Part shown: in pieces, positions 51,624 to 59,582 of the stretch | Layout of the letters: every line of letters starts with the position of its first letter | How positions within the stretch are numbered: position 1 is the stretch's first letter | Assembly (NCBI GenBank): GCA_045531895.1 | Contig: JAZSEW010000121.1 | Location: 1-60,598 of the forward strand | Direction of reading: 5' to 3' | Length of the DNA stretch: 60,598 nucleotides | Source: SIG299 sp045531895 | GTDB taxonomy: Bacteria; Bacillota; Clostridia; Lachnospirales; Lachnospiraceae | Position numbers and translations under genes: made by a program | The notes under the pieces: generated by a model | Seen by the model: the letters and a program-made list of their open reading frames with translations, nothing else | What the model was told of the DNA's origin: nothing | Database searches by the model: none

Positions 51624-53426
51624 ATGTTTTACCCCGAAGAAATTGTAGAAGAAGTAAGACAACGAACGGACATTGTTGATTTGATCGGAAGCTATGTGCG
51701 GCTCCAGAAAAAGGGAGGCAGCTACTCCGGATTATGCCCGTTTCATAATGAAAAAACTCCATCTTTTTCCGTACACGGCGGACGACAAATCTATCACTGT
51801 TTTGGCTGCGGAGCAGGAGGCAATGCGTTTACCTTTGTAATGGAATATGAGAATTTTACCTTTCCGGAGGCATTAAAGTATCTGGCAGAACGTGCCGGGG
51901 TCAAGCTGCCGGAAATTGAGTACTCGGAGGATGAAAAACGTGCTTCTAACTTTAAAAACCGTTTATTAGAGGCGAATAAGCTGGCAGCGAAATTTTTCTA
52001 TGTGCAGTTAAAGTCAGAGCAGGGCCGGGTGGCATACGAATATTTCAAAAAGCGCGGACTGACAGACGAAACGATTGTAAAGTTCGGGCTGGGTTATTCC
52101 AGTAAGTATAGTGATACATTATATAAATATTTAAAGCAACAGGGCTATGAGGATAATTTCTTAAAAGATAGTGGTCTGGTAACGTTAGACGAAGCCAGAG
52201 GCGGTCGGGATAAGTTCTGGAACCGTGCCATGTTCCCGATTATGGATGCCAATAATCGTGTTATTGCTTTTGGGGGACGGGTAATGGGTGAAGGAGAGCC
52301 AAAGTACTTAAACTCACCGGAAACCAGAGTATTTGATAAAAGCCGCAATTTATATGGTTTGAATTATGCCAAACATTCCAGAAAGCCTTATATGCTGATT
52401 TGCGAAGGTTATATGGACGTTATTTCCCTGCATCAGGCAGGCTTTACCAATGCGGTGGCATCACTTGGTACGGCGCTTACCGGACTGCAGGCAAATCTGA
52501 TAGCACGCTATGTAAAAGAGGTTTATTTAACCTATGACAGTGATGGGGCCGGTACAAAGGCGGCACTTCGTGCCATCCCGATTATGAAGGAAGCAGGTAT
52601 CAGTGTTAAGGTGATTAACATGAAACCGTATAAAGACCCGGATGAATTTATTAAAAATCTGGGTGCGGAGGAATACCAGAAACGGATTGATAATGCAACC
52701 TCCGGCTTTTTCTTTGAACTGCAGGTATTGGAGCAGGGCTACAATATGGAAGATCCGGAGCAGAAAACGAACTTCTATCATGAAGTGGCAAAAAAGCTGG
52801 TAGGATTTTCTGATGAAATTGAACGTTCCAACTATGAGGAGGCAGTGGCGCGTCAGTATCATGTGGATTACGATATGCTGCACAAGCTGGTGAATAAATA
52901 TGGTTCCCGGATGCTGGTATCACAGGGACAGGCTGTATCTATGGAACAGGCGGAAAACAGCAGGCGTTCTGCACTGGCAAAGAAGGAACGGGAGCAGGAA
53001 AAGGATGGTGTGACAAAGCCGCAGAAGCTTTTACTTACCTGGCTCAGTATTGATACCTCCAAATTCCGGCGAATTAAAGGAATTATTACGCAGGATGACT
53101 TTTCACCGGGCTTTTGTCGCACGGTGGCAGAAATGGTGTTTGAACAATTTGAGCAGGATGGTGCAGTAAATCCGGCTAAAATTATAAATCACTTTGAAGA
53201 TAAGGAGGAACAGACAATGGCAGCGGCTCTGTTTTCTACGGAATTCCGGGAGGAAATGGACGCAGCGGGACAAAAGAAGGCATTTGAAGATACGGTTCGT
53301 AAAGTAAAGCAGGCTTCCATTGAGCAGAATATTGAAGCGGCGGTAGAAGCAGGTGACATGGAGCGTTTTCAGACTTTGCTGATGGAGAAGAACCGTTATA
53401 AAAACCAGTTTCCGATTCCGGAATAA
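51624..53426 (+). CDS. dnaG: DNA primase
   Basis: 600 residues. CHC2 zinc finger (LCPFHNEKTPSFSV, then YHCFGCGAGGNAF), the primase core (YLNSPETRVFDKSRNLYGL) and Toprim (LICEGYMDVISLHQ, SLGTALT, TYDSDGAGTKAA), then a C-terminal helicase-interaction domain. Makes RNA primers for replication. Between dgt (15 bases) and rpoD (77 bases). Confidence 0.98.
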   Translation: MFYPEEIVEEVRQRTDIVDLIGSYVRLQKKGGSYSGLCPFHNEKTPSFSVHGGRQIYHCFGCGAGGNAFTFVMEYENFTFPEALKYLAERAGVKLPEIEYSEDEKRASNFKNRLLEANKLAAKFFYVQLKSEQGRVAYEYFKKRGLTDETIVKFGLGYSSKYSDTLYKYLKQQGYEDNFLKDSGLVTLDEARGGRDKFWNRAMFPIMDANNRVIAFGGRVMGEGEPKYLNSPETRVFDKSRNLYGLNYAKHSRKPYMLICEGYMDVISLHQAGFTNAVASLGTALTGLQANLIARYVKEVYLTYDSDGAGTKAALRAIPIMKEAGISVKVINMKPYKDPDEFIKNLGAEEYQKRIDNATSGFFFELQVLEQGYNMEDPEQKTNFYHEVAKKLVGFSDEIERSNYEEAVARQYHVDYDMLHKLVNKYGSRMLVSQGQAVSMEQAENSRRSALAKKEREQEKDGVTKPQKLLLTWLSIDTSKFRRIKGIITQDDFSPGFCRTVAEMVFEQFEQDGAVNPAKIINHFEDKEEQTMAAALFSTEFREEMDAAGQKKAFEDTVRKVKQASIEQNIEAAVEAGDMERFQTLLMEKNRYKNQFPIPE

Positions 53427-53503
53427 CAGAGCTGTGTATAATAAAAGCTGATATGGTTAAAATGTAACGATAAGGTGTTTTTGTGAAAAAGGATGGTAAC
53501 ACA

Positions 53504-54625
53504 ATGGAAGAGAACACAAACAAATTTATGGACAAAATGAAGGAGTTGTTGGCATTTGCCAAAAAGAAAAAGAATGTATTGGAGTATCAGGAAATTAATG
53601 AGTTTTTAGGTGATATTGAGTTGGAAACGGGGCAAATTGAGAAAATCTATGAATTTCTTGAAGCAAATGGGGTTGATATTCTTCGTGTGGAAAATTTTAC
53701 TGAGGAAGATGATGATTTAGAACCGGATGATGTTATGCTGGATGATGAGGAAGTTGAGGACTATGCCAACATCGATATGTCCGTGCCGGAGGGCGTCAGC
53801 TTAGAAGATCCGGTACGTATGTATTTAAAGGAAATCGGTAAGGTGCCGCTGCTTTCTGCGGAGGAAGAGCTGGAACTGGCAAAGCGTATTGAAGAAGGGG
53901 ACGAGGCTGCGAAAAAGCGTCTGTCCGAGGCAAACTTAAGACTGGTTGTCAGCATCGCCAAGCGCTATGTGGGCAGAGGCATGCAGTTCCTTGACCTGAT
54001 TCAGGAAGGAAATCTGGGACTCATGAAAGCAGTGGAAAAATTTGATTTCCGCAAGGGTTACAAGTTTTCCACATATGCGACCTGGTGGATTCGTCAGGCG
54101 ATTACAAGCGCGATTGCGGACCAGGCGAGAACTATCCGTATTCCGGTGCACATGGTGGAAACTATCAATAAGCTGATCCGTGTACAGAGACAGCTCTTGC
54201 AGGAATTTGGCAGAGAGCCTCTGCCGGAGGAAATTGCCAAGGAAATGGGTGTTCCGGTGGAGCGTGTCCGGGAAATTATGAAGATTTCCCAGGAACCGGT
54301 GTCTTTGGAGACTCCAATCGGTGAAGAAGAGGACAGCCATCTTGGTGATTTCGTAGAGGATGATCATATTCCGACACCGCCGGAGGCGGCTGCTTACACA
54401 TTGCTTGGTGAGCAGTTGACAGAAGTGCTCAGTACTTTGACAGACAGAGAACAGAAGGTGCTCCGACTCCGTTTCGGACTGGATGATGGACGAGCCAGAA
54501 CATTAGAGGAAGTGGGCAAGGAATTTAAGGTAACCAGAGAGAGAATCCGCCAGATTGAGGCAAAAGCACTGCGGAAGCTCCGCCATCCGAGCCGTTCCAG
54601 AAAATTAAAGGACTACCTGGAGTAA
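53504..54625 (+). CDS. rpoD: RNA polymerase primary sigma factor
   Basis: 373 residues from ATG 53504 with AAGGATGG upstream; GTG 53483 is an in-frame alternative. Region 1.1 is short and acidic; region 2 has DPVRMYLKEIGKVPLL, AKRYVGRGMQFLDLIQEGN and YATWWIRQAI; region 4 has LRLRFGLDDGRARTLEEV and TRERIRQIEAKALRKLRHP. This is the housekeeping sigma-A, consistent with the consensus promoters seen throughout the window. Confidence 0.98.
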   Translation: MEENTNKFMDKMKELLAFAKKKKNVLEYQEINEFLGDIELETGQIEKIYEFLEANGVDILRVENFTEEDDDLEPDDVMLDDEEVEDYANIDMSVPEGVSLEDPVRMYLKEIGKVPLLSAEEELELAKRIEEGDEAAKKRLSEANLRLVVSIAKRYVGRGMQFLDLIQEGNLGLMKAVEKFDFRKGYKFSTYATWWIRQAITSAIADQARTIRIPVHMVETINKLIRVQRQLLQEFGREPLPEEIAKEMGVPVERVREIMKISQEPVSLETPIGEEEDSHLGDFVEDDHIPTPPEAAAYTLLGEQLTEVLSTLTDREQKVLRLRFGLDDGRARTLEEVGKEFKVTRERIRQIEAKALRKLRHPSRSRKLKDYLE

Positions 54626-54735
54626 AAGATAAGCCGCATAGCGGCGACTGACAGCTTGCTGGCAGGTTTTGCGAATGGAGCAAGAGTTGCGTAGGAACAG
54701 TAACGCTATAATAAGAGTAGATAAGGAGTTGTCTG

Positions 54736-55443
54736 ATGAAAGTGCAGCTTTCAAATCGTCTTCTTGCGGCAGCGGGAATGGTGACAAAAGGAAATATTGT
54801 GGCTGACATCGGGTGCGACCATGCCTATACCTCCATTTATTTGTGCCGGGAAGGTATTGCACCGAAAGTTATTGCCATGGATGTTAATAGAGGACCCTTA
54901 CAGGGGGCAAAAAAACATGTGGAGGAAGCAGGACTGACCGGAAAAATAGATATTCGTTTGTCAGACGGCCTGGCGGCATTGTCGCCGGGCGAGGCAGACA
55001 CGGTACTGCTTTGCGGCATGGGCGGTCTTCTGATGATAAAAATCCTGTCGGATTATCCGGAGACAACGGCATCCATGAAGGAACTGATATTGCAGCCACA
55101 GTCAGAAATGAGTGAAGTGCGCCGCTTTTTACATAAACAGGGATATCGGATTACGAAGGAGCATATGTTAAAGGAAGACGGCAAATTTTACGTGATGATG
55201 CGGGCAGAGCAATGTGCAGAGCCGCAGAAGTATGAGAACGAATGTGAGTATTTGTATGGGAAGCTGCTTCTTGAGGAAAAAAATGAGGTTTTAAAAGAGT
55301 TTTTACGCCGGGAGCATAGATTACGCAGTGAGGTGCTGGAAGCACTTTCCGGACAGGAAACGGAAAATGTCCGACTCCGCCGGGAATCACTACAGAAGGA
55401 ATTTGATTTAATTGAAGAAGCCGGAAAACAGATGGAGAAGTAA
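54736..55443 (+). CDS. trmK: tRNA (adenine-22-N1)-methyltransferase
   Basis: 235 residues. SAM-binding motif IVADIGCDHAYTSIYL, then IAMDVNRGPLQGAKKH, LSDGLAAL and VLLCGMGG, the TrmK (YqfN/DUF633) pattern. Methylates A22 of bacterial tRNAs. Location after rpoD is conserved in Firmicutes. The C-terminal helical tail (LLLEEKNEVLKEFLRREH) is typical. Confidence 0.94.
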   Translation: MKVQLSNRLLAAAGMVTKGNIVADIGCDHAYTSIYLCREGIAPKVIAMDVNRGPLQGAKKHVEEAGLTGKIDIRLSDGLAALSPGEADTVLLCGMGGLLMIKILSDYPETTASMKELILQPQSEMSEVRRFLHKQGYRITKEHMLKEDGKFYVMMRAEQCAEPQKYENECEYLYGKLLLEEKNEVLKEFLRREHRLRSEVLEALSGQETENVRLRRESLQKEFDLIEEAGKQMEK

Positions 55444-55459
55444 GAAAGGTTGATGTTTC

Positions 55460-57112
55460 ATGAAGATTACGATATTGGGGAAGGTAAGAGAATATGAAGA
55501 GGGGACTTCGCTTCTTGCCATAAGCAGGGATGTGGCGGCAGAATACGGCAGTCCGATTATGCTTGCCATGGTAAACGGTAAGCTGCAGGAGCTTAGAAAA
55601 CTGCCAAAGGATGGTGACGAGGTGGATTTTGTCACTATGAGTACAGAGAATGGAATCCGGACCTACCGTCGCGGAATTATTCTTGTGTTTATGAAGGCTC
55701 TGTATAAGGTGCTGGGCAGCAAAGGTCTGGAAAAAGTACGGATTGAGCACACCATTGGAAATGGTATTTACGGTGAACTGGAAGGCGACGTTGTTGCCAG
55801 TACGGAAACACTTGCGCTTGTAAAGCAGGAAATGGAGCGCATTGTGGCAGCAGATATGGCCTTTGACAAACGGGTAGTAAATACGGAGGAGGCCCGGAAA
55901 ATTTTCCGTGAGCACCGGATGTTTAAGAAAGAAAAATTATTTGGCTACCGCCGTGTGTCCAAGACAAATATTTATAGTCTTGGTGGATTTGAGGATTATT
56001 TTTACGGATATATGCCGGCATCTACCGGTGTGCTGAACCTGTTTGACTTATTCCCGTATGACAATGGTTTTATTTTACAGGTTCCGTCCAAGGAAGCACC
56101 GGGGAAACTGCCGGAATTTGCTGAACGCAGAAAGTTCTTTGAAGTGCTGCAGGAAGGTTCATGCTGGGGCCGGATTATGGGTGTGGAAACCGTTGGTGAT
56201 ATGAATGATGTGTTGGCAAAGGGTGGACTGCAGGAACTGATTTTAGTGCAGGAAGCCTTTATGGAAAAAAAGATTGCGGATATTGCGGCACAGATTAAAG
56301 CCAGAGGCAATGTGAAATTTGTGATGATTGCCGGACCGTCTTCTTCGGGAAAAACAACCTTTTCTCATCGACTTTCCATACAGCTAAAGACTCTTGGCAT
56401 GAAGCCTCATCCGATTGCAGTGGATGATTATTTTGTGAATCGTGCGGATACGCCAAAACATCCGGACGGAAGCTATAATTTTGAGTGCCTCGGAGCTATT
56501 GATGTGGAGCAGTTTAATAAGGATATGACGGCGCTGCTTCAGGGAGAATCGGTGGAACTGCCAAGCTTCAATTTTAAAACCGGTCTTAGGGAGTATAAAG
56601 GAAATATAAAGCAGCTCGGGCCGGATGACATTTTGGTAATTGAGGGGATTCACGGTCTGAACGATGCGCTTTCTTACAAACTTCCGACGGAAAGTAAGTT
56701 TAAAATTTATATCAGTGCACTGACCCAGTTGAACATTGATGAGCACAATCGTATTCCGACTACGGATGCCAGAATGCTTCGCCGTATTGTCAGAGATGCC
56801 AGAACCCGTGGGGCGGCAGCGGTGGATACGATTCGTATGTGGCCTTCGGTGCGCATGGGCGAGGAAGAAAATATTTTTCCATTCCAGGAGAGTGCGGATG
56901 TGATGTTTAACTCGGCATTGATTTATGAACTCGTACTGATTAAACAGTTTGCAGAGCCTTTGCTTTTCTGCGTGCCAAAGGATGCACCGGAATACGTGGA
57001 AGCAAAACGCCTTTTGAAATTTTTGGATTACTTTCTTGGGGCAGATTGTGAGTCTGTGCCGAAAAATTCGATTATCAGAGAGTTTATCGGTGGCAGTTGT
57101 TTTAAAGTTTGA
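55460..57112 (+). CDS. Nucleoside kinase with TGS and SAD-like domains (uridine kinase family)
   Basis: 550 residues. N-terminal TGS-like domain (ITILGKVREYEEGTSLLAIS), a threonyl-tRNA-synthetase-like second domain (about 65-180, RIEHTIGNGIYGELEGD region), then a uridine-kinase P-loop GPSSSGKTTFS, VDDYFVNRADTPKHPDG and VIEGIHGLNDALS. This chimera is a common Firmicute protein. The substrate is inferred to be a nucleoside, and the synthetase-like part has no catalytic role known. It follows trmK by 16 bases. Confidence 0.92.
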   Translation: MKITILGKVREYEEGTSLLAISRDVAAEYGSPIMLAMVNGKLQELRKLPKDGDEVDFVTMSTENGIRTYRRGIILVFMKALYKVLGSKGLEKVRIEHTIGNGIYGELEGDVVASTETLALVKQEMERIVAADMAFDKRVVNTEEARKIFREHRMFKKEKLFGYRRVSKTNIYSLGGFEDYFYGYMPASTGVLNLFDLFPYDNGFILQVPSKEAPGKLPEFAERRKFFEVLQEGSCWGRIMGVETVGDMNDVLAKGGLQELILVQEAFMEKKIADIAAQIKARGNVKFVMIAGPSSSGKTTFSHRLSIQLKTLGMKPHPIAVDDYFVNRADTPKHPDGSYNFECLGAIDVEQFNKDMTALLQGESVELPSFNFKTGLREYKGNIKQLGPDDILVIEGIHGLNDALSYKLPTESKFKIYISALTQLNIDEHNRIPTTDARMLRRIVRDARTRGAAAVDTIRMWPSVRMGEEENIFPFQESADVMFNSALIYELVLIKQFAEPLLFCVPKDAPEYVEAKRLLKFLDYFLGADCESVPKNSIIREFIGGSCFKV

Positions 57113-57123
57113 TAAAACCGGAG

Positions 57124-57152
57124 TTTACAAACGTAAAAAATCGTGTTAGAAT
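57124..57152 (+). promoter_or_regulatory. Promoter of rnpB
   Basis: TTTACA (57124-57129), 17-bp spacer, TAGAAT (57147-57152), placing the start at about 57159. Confidence 0.8.
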
Positions 57153-57159
57153 AACCGAC

Positions 57160-57604
57160 GAGCAGCACAGACGGTCGCGTTGACCTTACGGTCAATGAGG
57201 AAAGTCCGGGCTTCACAGGGCAGGGTGCCGGATAACGTCCGGTGGAGGTGACTCCAAGACTAGTGCAACAGAAAAGAAACAGCCCACAGTTTCGACTGTG
57301 CGCAGGCGGCCGAGTGGGTTCTCAATGGAACCCATCTCGGAGAAGAACCTGCAGCGGAATTTCCTAACGGAAATTCCGCTTGGTGATGGTGGAATGGCGG
57401 GGTAAGAGCCCACCGCCCGGCTGGTAACAGACGGGGCTGTGTAAACTCCACCCGAAGCAAGACCGAATAGGAAGTAATACGGCGGCCCGTCGTGCTTCCG
57501 GGTTGGTCGCGTTCTGTCCGGGGAACCGGGCAGAGGAGCTGTGCGGTAACGTACAGTCAAGAAAGATGATCGTCTGATACAGAACCCGGCTTACAGTGCT
57601 GCTC
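57160..57604 (+). ncRNA. rnpB: RNase P RNA (bacterial)
   Basis: P1 is formed by gagcagcac (57160-57168) and gtgctgctc (57596-57604). The universally conserved stretches are present: GAGGAAAGTCCGGGCTTC, GCCGGATAACGTCCGG, ACTCCACCCGAAGCAAGA with the following GACCGAATAG, and ACAGAACCCGGCTTACA. It is the catalytic RNA that trims tRNA 5' ends. About 445 nt, a little longer than most. The reading frames seen on the opposite strand here are not genes. Confidence 0.96.
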
Positions 57605-57628
57605 AATAAAAAAGAAAAAGAGCCATTA

Positions 57629-58435
57629 TTATATTTGAGCGTTGTTATAGCGTCTGATTTTACTTGATATTCTTACCTTCATTAATAAATTCGCATATTC
57701 AATATCACTAATTCCTTCTATATAATTAATTGGAAAGTTTTTCTTTACGCCTTGTTCCTGCAGAAGCATGGCGGCTTTATTGTATGCGGCTGCGGCTTCG
57801 CTTTCGGTAGAGTAACGGCCTACGATGTAATCTCCGTTAATGTGTATTTTTGTGACGTATACTTCGCGGCCTTTTAGCATTTGTTTGCTGACGCCATGAT
57901 ATCGGTTGATGATTTCGATATTCCGGTAGCGGAAGTCGGTGTCATCTCCGTTGACAAAGCGATAGTCTCTGTCCGGGACAGCATAGTTTTTGATGCCGTA
58001 GCGGGATAGGATATTCACCTGCATGCCGTAATCCGCCACGAAGAGGTGATTGCCGCGTTTCATGATTTTGTGATTGGAGTAGTAGAACAGGTCATCTACA
58101 TCAAAACGGTAGCGGCAGGTCTGGCTATAATAATATAGAAAGGAACGGTGCTCCAGATAAATCGGGGTCTTAATATAAATTTTGTTGTCGCGGTAATTTA
58201 GCAGGACTACCCATTTTTCGAAGGGAAGAATCTGTTGCTCCTGTTTGAAGTGCTCCAGAAGCATGCGGGTCGGCTGCAAGGTGGAGAACAGGGAAGAAGC
58301 CTCCAGATATGCCCGGTGGGCGGTCTGCTCATCGGGGAAACTGCCAAGGCTGATATGCTTTCCGCCGTGGGTGATTGAGGCACGGTATAGGGGACTTCCG
58401 TCCTTTTTTTTGTTCAAATAGACGCCCGGGAGCAT
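57629..58435 (-). CDS. AP2-like DNA-binding domain protein with HNH-like centre
   Basis: 268 residues from ATG 58435, with GGAGGT seven bases upstream; TTG 58450 is in frame. Residues 3-48 (GVYLNKKKDG, YRASITHGGKHISLGSF, TAHRAYLEA) and about 205-250 (YHGVSKQMLKG, IVGRYSTESEAAAAYNKAA) resemble AP2 domains. Between them, RFVNGDDTDFRYRNIEIIN resembles the C-terminal part of an HNH homing endonuclease, but the catalytic histidine pair is not evident. AP2-HNH proteins are mobile endonucleases; the present form may be a domesticated regulator. Convergent with rnpB; a near-palindrome lies 57 bases upstream of the start. Confidence 0.8.
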   Translation of the reverse strand: MLPGVYLNKKKDGSPLYRASITHGGKHISLGSFPDEQTAHRAYLEASSLFSTLQPTRMLLEHFKQEQQILPFEKWVVLLNYRDNKIYIKTPIYLEHRSFLYYYSQTCRYRFDVDDLFYYSNHKIMKRGNHLFVADYGMQVNILSRYGIKNYAVPDRDYRFVNGDDTDFRYRNIEIINRYHGVSKQMLKGREVYVTKIHINGDYIVGRYSTESEAAAAYNKAAMLLQEQGVKKNFPINYIEGISDIEYANLLMKVRISSKIRRYNNAQI

Positions 58436-58491
58436 ATGTTTGACCTCCAAAATTGATAAAATCAGTATAAAGTGCGTGTCTTTTGGTTATT

Positions 58492-58514
58492 ACTTTATAG
58501 TCTACACTATAAGT
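58492..58514. promoter_or_regulatory. Near-palindrome upstream of the AP2-like gene
   Basis: ACTTTATAGT and ACTATAAGT around CTAC, 9 of 10 positions symmetric. Candidate operator. The 298 bases between the AP2-like and SleB-like genes hold, besides this, only AT-rich sequence and a TTGACA (58657-58662) with a weak -10. Confidence 0.5.
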
Positions 58515-58656
58515 ACAAAAATGAAAATGGGAAAAGTGTTGTGCAAAAATCACAAAAATTTTCGAAAAAAGTAGAGGAAATGCACAAAAAAGAGATTTTA
58601 TGACGAAAAATAAAGTTATATTTTTTAGTAAATGTAACAAAAATGCGCAGAAACAA

Positions 58657-58686
58657 TTGACAGAACCACCAGTTTTAGGTTAAACT
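58657..58686 (+). promoter_or_regulatory. Possible promoter of the SleB-like gene
   Basis: TTGACA (58657-58662), 17-18 bp spacer, TTAAAC/TAAACT (58680-58686). Confidence 0.4.
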
Positions 58687-58748
58687 CACTCGAAGTTGAC
58701 AATTTATCGTTCGTTTTGGTATTTCAGAGAAGGAAAATGAGGTTTGAT

Positions 58749-59477
58749 ATGTTGAAACAGAAAAAATGGTTTGTAGTAATTGCGTTTTTCTTTATGGGAC
58801 TTGCTCTGGAACTGTTTTCTCCGGAAGGCTTTGTAAGAACAGCGAATGCTGATGCATATACAAAGATTGCCGGTGCAGATACTTTTATGGGCGCCGTAGA
58901 AAAGAAGGCAGGGGTGTTCAGTGCACTGAACACGGAGGATATCTGGAAAAATGTTTACCACGATATCATGTATAGTGAAGAATTATCTGATGAAAAACTG
59001 GTAGCCTTTGCGCTGGCAGGTGTAAAGGAACATGACTTGAAGCTGATGTCAAGTTCTACCGACCACATTGTAAATTATCATGGCAGAAGATTTGCGATTA
59101 CAGATGATGAGTATCAGGTGTTATTAAAAATCGTAGAGGCAGAGGCACCGGATGAGGATACCAAGGGTAAAATGCTTGTTGCCAACGTAGTACTGAATCG
59201 TCTGGAGCTTGGCTTTGGTGGCGATACTATCAGTGAAGTGGTTTTCGCAAAAGGACAGTTTGAACCGGTAAAGAACGGAAGAATTTTCAGAGTGACTCCT
59301 TCGGAGGCAACCATTGAAGCAGTAGAACGTGTGCTGGATGGCGAGGACGAGTCCAAGGGCGCTCTTTATTTCATGGCAAGAAATCTGGCAAGCAAAAGAG
59401 GAGTTAAGTGGTTTGATGAGAATCTGGAATTCCTGTTTAAGCATGGGGGACACGAATTCTACAAAGAAAAAAAATAA
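58749..59477 (+). CDS. Secreted cell-wall hydrolase, SleB/CwlJ-like
   Basis: 242 residues from ATG 58749 (GAGG six bases upstream); ATG 58737 and TTG 58716 are in frame alternatives. A signal peptide (KKWFVVIAFFFMGLALELF, cleavage near TANADA) is followed by ~90 residues without recognised motif and a Hydrolase_2 domain: LKIVEAEAPDEDTKGKMLV carries the catalytic Glu, then NVVLNRLELGF and FEPVKNGRIF. The family cuts peptidoglycan (spore cortex lytic SleB or vegetative relatives). No peptidoglycan-binding repeat is present, so a germination role is not certain. Confidence 0.9.
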   Translation: MLKQKKWFVVIAFFFMGLALELFSPEGFVRTANADAYTKIAGADTFMGAVEKKAGVFSALNTEDIWKNVYHDIMYSEELSDEKLVAFALAGVKEHDLKLMSSSTDHIVNYHGRRFAITDDEYQVLLKIVEAEAPDEDTKGKMLVANVVLNRLELGFGGDTISEVVFAKGQFEPVKNGRIFRVTPSEATIEAVERVLDGEDESKGALYFMARNLASKRGVKWFDENLEFLFKHGGHEFYKEKK

Positions 59478-59508
59478 TTTATCTTGCTAAAGTGAGAAAG
59501 TTGTGTTA

Positions 59509-59560
59509 AGATGTGACAAAACGGGTAAAGAGAAAAGACGTTTTGCCACATCTTTTTATT
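59509..59560 (+). terminator. Terminator after the SleB-like gene
   Basis: agatgtgacaaaacg and cgttttgccacatct arms (59509-59552), one mismatch, then TTTTTATTTT. Confidence 0.9.
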
Positions 59561-59582
59561 TTAGAATAGGGAGGAAATTTGT

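Noticed and set aside
55151..55915. A 254-codon open frame on the minus strand
   Set aside because: It spans trmK and the nucleoside kinase antisense; composition (His/Phe/Ser-rich) and lack of RBS mark it as a shadow.
57213..57606. Minus-strand open frames of 66-115 codons
   Set aside because: They lie within RNase P RNA.
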